Assembly: GCF_025231525.1 (NCBI RefSeq)
Contig: NZ_CP103057.1
Span: forward strand, 2,001,001 to 2,065,000
Length of the DNA: 64,000 nt
Reading direction: 5' to 3'
Source of the DNA: Sphingomonas endolithica
Lineage (GTDB): Bacteria; Pseudomonadota; Alphaproteobacteria; Sphingomonadales; Sphingomonadaceae
Position numbers and translations under genes: made by a program. Of this stretch, positions 51,525 through 60,171 are shown piece after piece (the first letter of the stretch is position 1; the number at the start of each line of letters is the position of its first letter). The notes beneath the pieces are model-generated. The model saw nothing but the letters and a program-made list of their open reading frames with translations, searched no databases and was not told where the DNA came from.

Positions 51525-52283
51525 ATGAACACTATCCTTATCACCGGCTGCTCGTCCGGGTTCGGGCTGGAGACGGCCCACTACTTCCTCAATCGCGACT
51601 GGACGGTGATCGCCACTATGCGCGCGCCCCGTGCGGACGTGCTGCCTGTATCCGAACGCTTGCGCATACTCCCGCTCGACGTAACCGATCCGGGCAGCAT
51701 CACCCGCGCCATGGAGGCGGCCGGGCCGGTCGACGTCCTGGTCAACAATGCGGGTGCTGGGCTCATGGGCGCGTTGGAGGGCACACCGATCGATGAGGCC
51801 CGCAGGATCTTCGAGCTCAACACGTTCGGGACGATGGCGATGACGCAAGCCGTTCTGCCCGGCTTCCGCGCTCAGGGGTCCGGCATAATCGTCAACATTT
51901 CATCGGCGGTCACGCTCAAACCCTTGCCGCTGCTCTCGATCTACACCGCGAGTAAGGCAGCGGTGGACGCGTTCAGTGAAGATCTCGCCATGGAGGTGGA
52001 GCCGTTCGGCGTACGCGTGCGGCTGGTTATTCCCGGCCGTGCCCCGGACACATCGTTCAGCGCGACTGCCCGTGCGCGATTGCAAAGCGGCATCCCGGAG
52101 GCATATGCCGCTTGGGCCAAGCAAGTGTTCTCCGCAGCGCCGCAGCAAGCGCCCCTGGTTACGAACGCGAGCGATGTCTCCGAAGCCATCTGGCGCGCCG
52201 TGACGGACCCGTCCGCACCGCTCCGTATCGCTGCAGGGGCCGATGCGGTCGCGCTCTTCGCGGGCGGCAGCCAGGCGGCATAA
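51525..52283 (+). CDS. SDR family oxidoreductase
   Basis: A 252-residue SDR with an AGGAG before the ATG at 51525. Landmarks are MNTILITGCSSGFGLETAHY, the Asp of LPLDVTDPGSITRAMEAAGP, VLVNNAGAGLMGALEGTPID, Ser in IIVNISSAVTLKPLPLLSIY and Tyr-Lys in SIYTASKAAVDAFSEDLAME. The C-terminal segment TNASDVSEAIWRAVTDPSAP and LRIAAGADAVALF is diagnostic, because a decayed copy of just this part sits at 55645-55820. It stands alone, with no LysR gene adjacent. Family members reduce carbonyls with NADPH; the substrate is unknown. Confidence 0.9.
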   Translation: MNTILITGCSSGFGLETAHYFLNRDWTVIATMRAPRADVLPVSERLRILPLDVTDPGSITRAMEAAGPVDVLVNNAGAGLMGALEGTPIDEARRIFELNTFGTMAMTQAVLPGFRAQGSGIIVNISSAVTLKPLPLLSIYTASKAAVDAFSEDLAMEVEPFGVRVRLVIPGRAPDTSFSATARARLQSGIPEAYAAWAKQVFSAAPQQAPLVTNASDVSEAIWRAVTDPSAPLRIAAGADAVALFAGGSQAA

Positions 52284-52432
52284 ATCTCCACTGGTCGGGG
52301 TGCGGGCGTGGCGCTCCCGTCCAGGCGATTAACGTGCTGCTTGGAGCCCAGACGATTTCGTTCGGAGTAGTCCCGAACGGCCATGCGCGCCGTCTCAAGC
52401 CATATCGCCCACAACTGCCTGGATGGCTCTGT

Positions 52433-52606
52433 TAGACTAACCAGAATCTGGTTCGTTTGCAGGAGACTGGTCGTGATCTCAATCCCGAAGCCGTGATACG
52501 GTGAAAACATTGGCGGGCCATGCGCAGAACAAACAGACAATGAGACTGATCAAGTTGCCGCTCTTACCAAATAGGAAATCAGGGGCGCATTTGGTCTGAC
52601 AGTGCC
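52433..52606 (-). repeat. Dispersed repeat B, copy 2
   Basis: Read on the minus strand, it begins with GGCACTGTCAGACCAAATGC at 52606 and continues CTGATTTCCTATTTGGTAAG, then CGGCAACTTGATCAGTCTCA. It closes with the imperfect palindrome AACCAGATTCTGGTT near 52439-52453. The outer end is complete, so this is the best preserved terminus of repeat B. It fills much of the 52284-52755 gap, which holds no gene. Confidence 0.65.
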
Positions 52607-52755
52607 GTCGTGCGGCATCGCGACTGGTCCACTTGGCGCCTCTGGGCTTGTCCGCTAGCTTGCTGGTGCTTGTTGCCGTCGCTCCCTGAACCATCCGCAG
52701 CTCCGCTGGGGGCAACTACCAAATTAAGCAGTCTCAAACTGAAAGGCAATTAACG

Positions 52756-54039
52756 ATGGAAAGCGATCGTTGCTCCTCAGCCGCTTCGTACCACATCCAG
52801 GCCTCGCCGATGCAGTCGCGGGGCGGGTTCCCCTATTTTGCTCATCACGATTCCGTGTCTGCGTTGTGGGACAAGAAGTGGCGGGCACTTTGCGCCCACG
52901 GCATCTATCCGTTCGGCGATGGGGAGGTCGCCGACTTCGATCCAATATTCGCCGAGCTGATCAAGAGATCGGGAGATGATCCGGCCATCCTCAACCGCCC
53001 GGATGATTACGCTGCCTCCTTCCTGCCAGTCGGCGAGCGGCTGTACGCTTTAGCCGAAGACGTCCTGTCGAAGGGGCATCGTGAGGAGGCGAGAGCCCTC
53101 TTCCTTCGTGCCGCAGCCGTCTATCGAATCGCCCGCTTTCCAATCAACCGATCACCGTTGACCCAGGAAGCCTGGGAAAAGGGCAAAGCCGCTTACGAAA
53201 AGGGTGGCGAACTGCTTGATCCGCCAAGCGTCTCGGTCGATGTGCCGTTCGTCCATGCCGAGATTGCTGCGGGCGACCGTGATGTCGCTATTCCGACATA
53301 CCTTCGCCTGCCGAACGGAAGCAAGCCAGCACAGGGGTGGCCCATACTGCTCTTCGTCTGCGGCCTAGACGCCTACCGCACCGACCATACGGAGCGGACC
53401 CAGCAGCACGTCGACCGTGGCTTCGCTACGATGAGCTTCGAGATACCGGGCACCGGCGATTGTCCGGCCGCACCGAATGATCCGACTTCGCCGGATCGGC
53501 TGATGAGCAGCATCCTCGACTGGGTGGCTGCCAACGCAGCACGGTACGGGCTAGATGTGACGAAGGTCGTCGTGCGCGCCGTCAGCACCGGCGGATACTA
53601 TGCTTTCCGCGTGGCGCATACGCATGCCGATCGCCTCTTCGCCGTGGTCGCCCAGGGCGGAGGCGCTCATCACATGTTCGATCCTGCCTGGATCATGGCG
53701 CAGGATCAGATGGAATATCCGTATGCGCTCGCCGAGGCGCTGGCGTACAAGTTCGGCTATCGCGATGTCGATATGGAAGCGGCTCTCAAAGCCTATTCAG
53801 CCGAGGCGGCCAAGTTCAGCCTGCGGGACGCAGGCATCATCGACAAGCCGAGCTGCAAGTTGCTGGCCATCAACGGCATGGAGGACTCGATCTTTCCAAT
53901 CGAAGACTCCTACCTCGTCGTCAATGCGGGCGGGCCTAAGGATCTGATCGTCCGCGGCGAGCGAGGGCACATGGGGAATCCTGGAGCGGAGCCGCTCCTC
54001 TACCAATGGATCGACGGCACCATTGCTGGACGACCATAG
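52756..54039 (+). CDS. Alpha/beta hydrolase, FrsA-like
   Basis: A 427-residue two-domain alpha/beta hydrolase, distantly similar in layout to the gene at 31891. The N-terminal helical part runs to about residue 190 (SKGHREEARALFLRAAAVYR). The catalytic domain shows PILLFVCGLDAYRTDHTERT, FEIPGTGDCPAAPNDPTSPD, the nucleophile Ser in VVVRAVSTGGYYAFRVAHTH, the acid Asp in AINGMEDSIFPIED and the His in RGERGHMGNPGAEP. The oxyanion loop lacks the usual HG. Substrate unknown. It is flanked on both sides by IS-end repeats, so it may have been brought in with them. Confidence 0.85.
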   Translation: MESDRCSSAASYHIQASPMQSRGGFPYFAHHDSVSALWDKKWRALCAHGIYPFGDGEVADFDPIFAELIKRSGDDPAILNRPDDYAASFLPVGERLYALAEDVLSKGHREEARALFLRAAAVYRIARFPINRSPLTQEAWEKGKAAYEKGGELLDPPSVSVDVPFVHAEIAAGDRDVAIPTYLRLPNGSKPAQGWPILLFVCGLDAYRTDHTERTQQHVDRGFATMSFEIPGTGDCPAAPNDPTSPDRLMSSILDWVAANAARYGLDVTKVVVRAVSTGGYYAFRVAHTHADRLFAVVAQGGGAHHMFDPAWIMAQDQMEYPYALAEALAYKFGYRDVDMEAALKAYSAEAAKFSLRDAGIIDKPSCKLLAINGMEDSIFPIEDSYLVVNAGGPKDLIVRGERGHMGNPGAEPLLYQWIDGTIAGRP

Positions 54040-54154
54040 ACGCGGGTGCAGGATGACAGCTTGGGAAACGAGCGCGTTTTCCTTCAGCCTTTGACGGTGG
54101 CCGGGTCCGGCGCGGCGCTAGGCTGACCGGCTCAGCTTCCTATGAATAGGGTGT

Positions 54155-54291
54155 TTTCAGAGCAACCGCACCAGCCGAAACTCAGGCGAGTTTTGCCTCC
54201 GATTGTTTGCCCTTCGGCACGCAATCGTCAGTATATCCGGGAACAAGCCGAAGGAGTCTGCAGCACTGACACCCAAATTAGAAAGGACCGA
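54155..54291 (+). repeat. Dispersed repeat A, copy 3
   Basis: It begins TTTCAGAGCAACCGCACCAG and includes the stem-loop region at 54201-54226, here with two mismatches in the 3' arm, then TATCCGGGAACAAGCCGAAG, GCAGCACTGAC and AAAGGACCGA. It is followed at once by repeat B, whereas in the copy near 16.1 kb the order is B then A. Confidence 0.65.
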
Positions 54292-54475
54292 CGGGCACTG
54301 TAAGACCAAATGCACCGCTGATTCCTATTTAATTAAAGCGGCAAGTTGATCGCCGTCATTGTTGATTTTGTTGAGCTAAATGTCCGGCTCTGTTCTCACT
54401 GTGGTACCGGCTCGGAAGCGAGGTTGCGGCCGGTCGTTCTCCAAACCCAAACTAACCAGATGCTGGTTAAAAAAA
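54292..54475 (+). repeat. Dispersed repeat B, copy 4
   Basis: It begins GGGCACTGTAAGACCAAATG and continues CACCGCTGATTCCTATTTAA, then CGGCAAGTTGATCGCCGTCA, and closes with AACCAGATGCTGGTT and a run of A near 54451-54475. It is oriented opposite to the copy at 52433-52606, so the two ends face away from each other around the 52756 hydrolase gene. The IS3-type transposase frame starts 30 bases further on. Confidence 0.6.
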
Positions 54476-54504
54476 GCCGCGGCCTACTTTGCCAGGGACT
54501 CGAT

Positions 54505-55364
54505 ATGAAGTTCGGGTTCATCGCAAAGCATCGAGAGATTTGGCCGGTATCATGGCTTTGCGGGGCACTCGATCTCTCGCGCAGTGGTTTCCATGCCAGG
54601 CTCGCGCGGGCGCCAAGCCCGGTCGCGTTGCGACGAAGTGTATGCAAGGAAGACCCGCGCCAGCTTCATCTCCAGCTACCGAACCTATGGTGCGCGTCGC
54701 GTCTGGCACGATCTCCTGGCCGAAGGCCTTTCATGTGGCCCTGCATCGGGTCGAACGGCTAATGCGTGTGCACGGTCTGCTAGCGCGGCCGCGGCGCCGC
54801 GGTCAGCCCAAGGATCATGGCGAACGCTCGGTGATCGCCGGCAACGTGCTCGATCGGCAGTTCAGCGCCGACGCGCCGAACCAGAAGTGGGTGGCCGACT
54901 TCACCTACATCTGGACCGCCGAAGTATGGCTGTACGCGGCCGCGGTGATCGACCTGTTCTCGCGGCGGGTGGTCGGCTGATCGATGAGCGACACGATGAC
55001 GGCGCAGCTCGTCACCGACGCGCTGGTCATGGCGATCTGGCGGCGCGGCAAGCCCGATGCGCTGCTGCACCACTCGGACTAGGGCAGCCAATATACCAGC
55101 GAGCAGTTCCAGCGACTCATGGCCGACAACGGAGTAAAATGCTCCATGAGCCGTTCCGGCAACGTCTGGGACAATGCTGCGATGAAGAGCTTCTTCTCCT
55201 CGCTGAAGACCGAACGGATCGCTCGCAAAACCTACCGAACGCGTAATCAGGCACGGCAGGACGTGTTCGATTATATCGAATGCTTCTACAATCCCGCACG
55301 CAGGCACTCGACCCTGGCCTATCTTAGCCCCATGGACATCGAGAAGCAGGCCAACGTAGCCTAA
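54505..55364 (+). pseudogene. IS3-family transposase (OrfB), multiply broken
   Basis: Read in pieces, this is an IS3-type OrfB. It starts MKFGFIAKHREIWPVSWLCG and then shifts frame near 54620 (ASFISSYRTYGARRVWHDLL continues in another frame). It shifts again near 54720 (HRVERLMRVHGLLARPRRRG, then QKWVADFTYIWTAEVWLYAA with the first catalytic Asp). A TGA stands where VVGWS expects Trp (54978-54980), and a TAG stands after LLHHSD (about 55080), where the second Asp occurs. The last part reads SRSGNVWDNAAMKSFFSSLK and runs to 55364; the catalytic Glu of NAAMESFF is Lys here. Two frameshifts, two stops and a lost catalytic residue make it dead. No complete OrfA is seen. Confidence 0.85.
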
Positions 55365-55400
55365 CCTCGTGTCTACGAGGCCGGCAGCAGGTCACTTTGC

Positions 55401-55592
55401 TTAAAGCGGCGTCCCGGTTTCGACGCCGATCTTCAGTTTGGCGACCTTGGCGGGCTTGTCGCCCGTGACGACCAGCTTGCGCGCTGTATCCAACTTATCG
55501 GGTGTCAGTGCCGACGTCCGGTCAATGCCGATCCCGCGGTCTTTCCGTACCGTTGCCAACTCGGCAATCATGCGTTCCTTCATCAGTTCGTG
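55401..55592 (-). pseudogene. Serine recombinase/resolvase C-terminal remnant
   Basis: The minus strand reads ELMKERMIAELATVRKDRGI and then TSALTPDKLDTARKLVVTGD, KPAKVAKLKIGV. This matches the end of the catalytic domain (ERE.I.ERT) and the helix-turn-helix tail (SALTPDKLD.ARKL...) of Tn3-type resolvases. The catalytic Ser region is missing, the reading frame upstream (to 55664) is unrelated, and the last helix is altered (ETGTPL). The gene is non-functional. Confidence 0.65.
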
Positions 55593-55644
55593 TCCCCCTT
55601 TTGGACTGCCGGGGCGCACCGAACGATCCGGCTGATGAAGTCCG

Positions 55645-55820
55645 TTAAGCGGCCTGTGCAGCAAGCGTCACAGCATCCGCGCCAGCAGGGATGCGAAGCG
55701 GTGAGGATGCATCGGTCACGGCCTGCCAGACCGCTTTCGCTACATCGCTCGCCGTGGTGCCTTCAACGGGTTGCTGGGGCGCTGCGGAGAGGGTCGGGTC
55801 GCGTTTCGTGAACAAACGAT
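55645..55820 (-). pseudogene. SDR C-terminal remnant
   Basis: From the stop codon complementary to 55645-55647 back to about 55820 the minus strand reads LFTKRDPTLSAAPQQPVEGT, then TASDVAKAVWQAVTDASSPL and RIPAGADAVTLAAQAA. This aligns with the last 50 residues of the SDR encoded at 51525-52283 (SAAPQQ..., ASDVSEAIWRAVTDPSAPLR, GADAVALF). The Rossmann part is absent. The AT-rich 55821-56047 stretch between it and the next operon has no gene of its own and probably carries the operon promoter. Confidence 0.75.
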
Positions 55821-56047
55821 ACGGAGACTCAAATCACAATATGTTCTTGGTCGGTCGGGCGCCGACGATTGTGATGGTTGATTGCGACCTGATTTTGACC
55901 GTCAGCGGTGGGCTACTAATAAGTAAATTGGTCCAGGGGTCTGCCTATGTCAGTCTTACCGTGGTTTGGGCATACCTTAATATTAGAGCTATTAAGCGCA
56001 TTTTTAAGCTAGCCTTGTTGGCGTCAACCATTGGCGGATTCAGGTTC

Positions 56048-56614
56048 ATGAGAACAGCTGTCATCACTGGAGTGTCACGGGCGATGCGCTTCTCAATCAA
56101 CGGCGACATCCACGAGGTGGAAGTCGATGTCCGTACTTCGCTGCTCGATCTGTTGCGCGAGCATCTCCACCTGACCGGATCGAAGAAGGGCTGCAATCAG
56201 GGCGCGTGCGGCGCCTGTACCGTGCTAGTTGATGGCGAGCGGATCAATGCCTGCCTAGCGCTTGCCGTGCAGTATCAAGGCCGCGAGATCATCACGATCG
56301 AGGGTGTCGGCACGCCCGGTCAACTCGCGGCGATTCAAGCCGCCTTCGTCAAGCATGACGGCTTCCAGTGCGGTTATTGTACGCCTGGTCAAATTTGCTC
56401 TGCGATCGGCATGGCGGCTGAGGCAAAGCGGGGCTTGCCGAGCTTCGTTTCGGCCGATCTGAGCGGATTGTCGACGATTGACCATGACGAATTGCGAGAG
56501 CGGATGAGCGGCAATCTCTGCCGCTGTGGCGCCTACAATGGTATTATTGACGCAATCCGCGAGGTTTTTGTCGACGAGACCACTACACCCGTGAAGTTTG
56601 AGGAGGCGGCCTGA
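56048..56614 (+). CDS. 2Fe-2S subunit of a molybdenum aldehyde oxidoreductase (PaoA-like)
   Basis: A 188-residue iron-sulfur subunit of the xanthine-oxidase family. The ferredoxin-type cluster is bound by GCNQGACGACTVLVDG and the following Cys of NACLALAVQ. The helical domain binds the second cluster through QCGYCTPGQICSAIGMA and GNLCRCGAYNGIIDAI. I list the ATG at 56048; the ATG at 56084 (MRFSINGDIHEVEVD) begins the conserved part and may be the true start. The open frame further upstream is not coding. It overlaps the next gene (TGATG). Unlike E. coli PaoA it shows no evident Tat leader from these starts. Confidence 0.9.
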   Translation: MRTAVITGVSRAMRFSINGDIHEVEVDVRTSLLDLLREHLHLTGSKKGCNQGACGACTVLVDGERINACLALAVQYQGREIITIEGVGTPGQLAAIQAAFVKHDGFQCGYCTPGQICSAIGMAAEAKRGLPSFVSADLSGLSTIDHDELRERMSGNLCRCGAYNGIIDAIREVFVDETTTPVKFEEAA

Positions 56615-57600
56615 TGCTCGCGTTCGACTATACCCGCGTCGACACGCCCGCTGAGGCGATCGCGCTTGCGGTTCGCGACCTGGACGCCCGCTACCTTGGC
56701 GGCGGCACCAATCTGGTAGATCTGATGCGCGAGACGATCGAGGCTCCGCGCAGCCTGATCGACGTGACCGGCATCTCCGACGAGATCGTTGTCCAGCAAA
56801 ACGGCGCAGTGCTAATCGGCGCGGCGGCAAAGAACACCGCAGTCGCCGAAAACGCCGCAATTCGCGCACAATTTCCAATGCTGGCCCGCGCGATCCTGTC
56901 CGGCGCCAGCGCACAGATTCGAAACATGGCGACTACCGGGGGCAATCTGCTCCAACGCACCCGCTGCTATTATTTCTACGACGATGCCGCACGCTGTAAC
57001 AAGCGTGTATCGGGAGCGGGCTGCGATGCGATCGACGGATTCAACCGCATCCATGCGATCCTTGGTACATCGTCCAGCTGCGTTGCGACCCACCCGTCCG
57101 ACATGTGCGTTGCGCTCGCCGCGCTCGATGCAATCGTCCATATCGATGGGCCGGAGGGCCAGCGCATGATCCCGCTGATCGATTTCCACTGCCTGCCCGA
57201 CGACCAGCCACAGATCGAGGCGGTGCTGCGTCCCGCCGAACTGATCACCGCGATCGAGCTCCCCGCCGCATCGGCGTCGCCGCGCGGCACCTATCGCAAG
57301 GTGCGTGATCGGGCGAGCTACGCCTTTGCCTTGGTGTCGGTCGCGGCAGACCTCACGATCGAGGGCGGGCGAGTCGCCGATGTACGGCTCGCGCTCGGGG
57401 GTGTCGCGCACAAGCCGTGGCGCGCTTTCAAGGCGGAAGCGGCGCTGCGCGGCCAGCCTGCCACCGAGGCAAGCTTCCTCACGGCGGCCGAGGCTGAACT
57501 CGCCGATGCACAGCCGCTGCGCGACAATGCCTTCAAAGTGCCGCTCGCCAAACGGACGATCGTCGCCGTGCTGTCCGATCTCGCGGGAGTTACTGCATGA
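56614..57600 (+). CDS. FAD subunit of aldehyde oxidoreductase (PaoB-like, with extra Cys cluster)
   Basis: A 328-residue FAD-binding subunit. The FAD loop is ARYLGGGTNLVDLMRETI and the second signature ATTGGNLLQRTRCYYFYDD. It is followed by the Cys-rich insertion ARCNKRVSGAGCDAIDG and SSSCVATHPSDMCVALAAL. In E. coli PaoB four Cys of such a loop bind an extra [4Fe-4S] cluster, and the pattern here is the same, so this is the PaoB branch rather than ordinary xanthine dehydrogenase. Its ends overlap both neighbours (TGATG and ATGA), so the operon is tightly coupled. It should pass electrons from molybdenum and Fe-S centres to FAD. Confidence 0.9.
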   Translation: MLAFDYTRVDTPAEAIALAVRDLDARYLGGGTNLVDLMRETIEAPRSLIDVTGISDEIVVQQNGAVLIGAAAKNTAVAENAAIRAQFPMLARAILSGASAQIRNMATTGGNLLQRTRCYYFYDDAARCNKRVSGAGCDAIDGFNRIHAILGTSSSCVATHPSDMCVALAALDAIVHIDGPEGQRMIPLIDFHCLPDDQPQIEAVLRPAELITAIELPAASASPRGTYRKVRDRASYAFALVSVAADLTIEGGRVADVRLALGGVAHKPWRAFKAEAALRGQPATEASFLTAAEAELADAQPLRDNAFKVPLAKRTIVAVLSDLAGVTA

Positions 57601-59927
57601 CCATTCTCACCGAAGCCAAGCAGAAGGTCCAGGGTGCCGCTAATGCGGCTATGGCCAAGGCGATCCAGATCGCTCCCGATGGTTGGATCCCGGGCGGCGT
57701 GCCCGATCCGCTGATCCGCGAGCAGCATGGCAACGTTGGCCAGCCGATGTCGCGGCTTGATGGGCCGCTCAAGGTCGGCGGCAAGGCGCGCTACGCAGGA
57801 GAGTTCGTGTTCGCGGACATGGTCTACGCGGCGGTCGCGTTTAGCACGATCCCGCGTGGGCGCATCGTTGAAATGGATACCGTTGCGGCGGAAGCAGCGC
57901 CCGGCGTAGTTCTGGTTATGACGCATCTTAACGCGCCGCGCATGGCCAAGGTGCCGCTGTTCATGTCCCAGCCAAAGGCGGCGGGCGGCGTCGATCTGCC
58001 GGTCATGCAGGACGACCAGATTCATTGGAACGGTCAGCCGGTCGCAGTGGTGCTCGCCGATACGCAGGAGCGCGCCGATCACGCCACGTCGCTGATCCGC
58101 ATCGCTTACGAAGCGAACTCTTCAATCACCAGTTTTGCGCAGGCAAAGGTGGAAGGTACCGAGCCCGGCGTGTTCATGGGCAGCCCGCTCGACATCACCA
58201 TTGGTGATCCCGATGGAGCGCTGACGGTGGCGCCGCACAAGGTAGACCAGTTGTATGTCACCCCGCGCCACAACCACAATGCCATTGAGCTCCACGCCTG
58301 CACGGTCACCTGGGAAGACGGAAACCTGCGGTTGCACGATGCCTCGCAACTTGTAACACACACCGCCTGGTCGCTCGCTCAGGTGTTTGGGATCGACGAG
58401 GCGCAAGTCCATGTTACCTCGCCATTCGTCGGTGGCGGTTTCGGTGGCAAGGGCCTGTGGCACCATCAGGTGCTCGCCGCGGCGGCATCCAAGCTGGCAG
58501 GTCGCCCCGTCCGGCTAATGCTGTCCCGCGAAGGTGTGTACCGCGTCGTCGGTGGCCGTGCCGCGACCGAGCAGCGCGTCGCGATCGGCGCTGACGACGA
58601 TGGTCGATTTACCGTACTCCACCATTCCGGCACCGCGGTGATGAGCATGCATAATCAAATGCCGGAGCCTTTTATTTTTCCGGCGATGAGCGTCTACGCC
58701 GCGGGCGCGCTTCAGCTCAAGGTGGAGGTCGCGTCACTCGATATGCTGGCAAACACGTTCATGCGCGGACCGGGCGAGGCGGTCGGCACGTTTGCACTGG
58801 AGAGCGCGATTGACGAGCTAGCCGAGACGATGGGCATCGATCCGATAGAACTTCGGTTGAAGAACGAGCCCGAGAAAGATCCTCTCACTGGAGCGCCCTT
58901 CTCCTCGCGGGAAGTGGAGAAGGCGTTTCGCGACGGCGCCGAACGGTTCGGCTGGTCAAAGCGGCAAGCGCCAGGCACGCGGCGCGAGGGCGAGTGGCTG
59001 TTCGGCATCGGCGTCTCCACCGGAACCTATCCATACTACCGCATGCCCGGCGGCGCAGCGCGACTTACTATACGCCAAGACGGAACAGCCATCGTCGATA
59101 TCGCCGCGCATGATCTGGGCATGGGCACCGCCACCGCGCAAACCCAGGTCACTGCAGACCGGCTTGGGGTGCCGATGGACGCCGTGACCTTCAACTACGG
59201 CGACTCCGCGTTGCCTGGCTTGGTGCCCGCGGGTGGCTCACAACAGACTGCCTCGATCGGCGCTGCCGTGATCGCCGCCCACCGCAAGCTCGTCGCCGAG
59301 CTGCTTACGCTGGCAGGCAATGACTCACCGCTGGCCGGGCTGAGCGTCGACGAGGTCGGGGGGCTGAACGGCGGGCTTGCCAGCTTTGCGGACGACACGC
59401 GGCACGAAACCTACGCCTCTATCCTGTCGCGCGCACAGCGCGAAGAGCTGTCGGTCGAGGCCGAAGCGCCGCAGCCGCTCGAGACGCAGCATTGGTCGAT
59501 GCACAGCCACGCCGCGATGTTCTGTGAGGTGAAGGTGAACGTCGTCACCGGAGAGCCACGCGTAACCCGCTTCCTCGGCTCGTTCGATTGTGGCCGCATC
59601 CTCAATCCCAAGACGGCGTCCAGTCAGTTCCGCGGCGGAATCATTATGGGTATCGGCCTTGCTCTGACCGAGGAGACAATGTTCGACGAGCGCAGCGGCC
59701 GGATCATGAACCCCAGCCTGGCCGAGTATCATGTACCGGTGCACCTCGATGTGCCCGAAATTGACGTGATCTGGACCGACATTCCCGACCCGCATTCGCC
59801 GATGGGTGCGCGTGGCGTCGGCGAGATTGGCATCACCGGGGTCGCCGCCGCGATCGCTAACGCCATCTACAACGCGACTGGCAAACGCGTGCGCGATCTT
59901 CCGATGACGCTCGACAAGCTGATGTGA
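57597..59927 (+). CDS. Molybdopterin-binding subunit of aldehyde oxidoreductase (PaoC-like)
   Basis: A 776-residue catalytic subunit of the xanthine-oxidase family. The N-terminal domain begins at PMSRLDGPLKVGGKARYAGE. Molybdopterin-binding landmarks are FVGGGFGGKGLWHHQ, MRGPGEAVGTFALESAID, and the glycine-rich segment around AGGSQQTASIGAAV. The catalytic Glu is the one in SPMGARGVGEIGITGVAAA near the C-terminus. About 30 residues at the N-terminus (MTILTEAKQKVQGAANAAMA) precede the family core. The enzyme would oxidise aldehydes or aromatic aldehydes. No XdhC/PaoD-like cofactor-insertion chaperone is in the window, so it must be supplied from elsewhere. Confidence 0.92.
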   Translation: MTILTEAKQKVQGAANAAMAKAIQIAPDGWIPGGVPDPLIREQHGNVGQPMSRLDGPLKVGGKARYAGEFVFADMVYAAVAFSTIPRGRIVEMDTVAAEAAPGVVLVMTHLNAPRMAKVPLFMSQPKAAGGVDLPVMQDDQIHWNGQPVAVVLADTQERADHATSLIRIAYEANSSITSFAQAKVEGTEPGVFMGSPLDITIGDPDGALTVAPHKVDQLYVTPRHNHNAIELHACTVTWEDGNLRLHDASQLVTHTAWSLAQVFGIDEAQVHVTSPFVGGGFGGKGLWHHQVLAAAASKLAGRPVRLMLSREGVYRVVGGRAATEQRVAIGADDDGRFTVLHHSGTAVMSMHNQMPEPFIFPAMSVYAAGALQLKVEVASLDMLANTFMRGPGEAVGTFALESAIDELAETMGIDPIELRLKNEPEKDPLTGAPFSSREVEKAFRDGAERFGWSKRQAPGTRREGEWLFGIGVSTGTYPYYRMPGGAARLTIRQDGTAIVDIAAHDLGMGTATAQTQVTADRLGVPMDAVTFNYGDSALPGLVPAGGSQQTASIGAAVIAAHRKLVAELLTLAGNDSPLAGLSVDEVGGLNGGLASFADDTRHETYASILSRAQREELSVEAEAPQPLETQHWSMHSHAAMFCEVKVNVVTGEPRVTRFLGSFDCGRILNPKTASSQFRGGIIMGIGLALTEETMFDERSGRIMNPSLAEYHVPVHLDVPEIDVIWTDIPDPHSPMGARGVGEIGITGVAAAIANAIYNATGKRVRDLPMTLDKLM

Positions 59928-59929
59928 CG

Positions 59930-60082
59930 CTGTTCTATCATACAGTGATAGGGAGGCTAATTGTTGACTTCGCACTCAAGCACCCGGACGTAAGGCTTGA
60001 GATCACGACCGAGGACCAGTCCGTTGATACGGCGAAGGAAGCATATGACCTAATGATCAAGGTCACATATCTGGCGAGATGA
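59930..60082 (+). pseudogene. LysR effector-domain remnant with internal deletion
   Basis: Immediately after the PaoC-like stop the frame reads LFYHTVIGRLIVDFALKHPD and VRLEITTEDQSVDTAKEAYD, then LMIKVTYLAR and a stop. The first part aligns with residues 112-155 of the LysR protein encoded at 43318 (LLFSQTAMGKLAAGFSLKHPDV...), and TYLAR matches that protein's last residues (AYLAR). About 150 residues between them are deleted, and the DNA-binding domain is absent. It lies on the same strand as the aldehyde oxidoreductase operon. Confidence 0.8.
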
Positions 60083-60171
60083 CAGTGTCCTCCCGTGCCT
60101 TGCAGATCAGAACTTACCCTGCGCGGATTACGTTACGCGCCCGCCCCTCTCTTTCTACCTCGGAGATATGA

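Noticed and set aside
55691..56047. N-terminal extension of the 2Fe-2S subunit with hydrophobic stretches
   Set aside because: It runs through the SDR remnant and an AT-rich non-coding stretch; family proteins start near MRFSINGD, so the apparent membrane segments are accidental.
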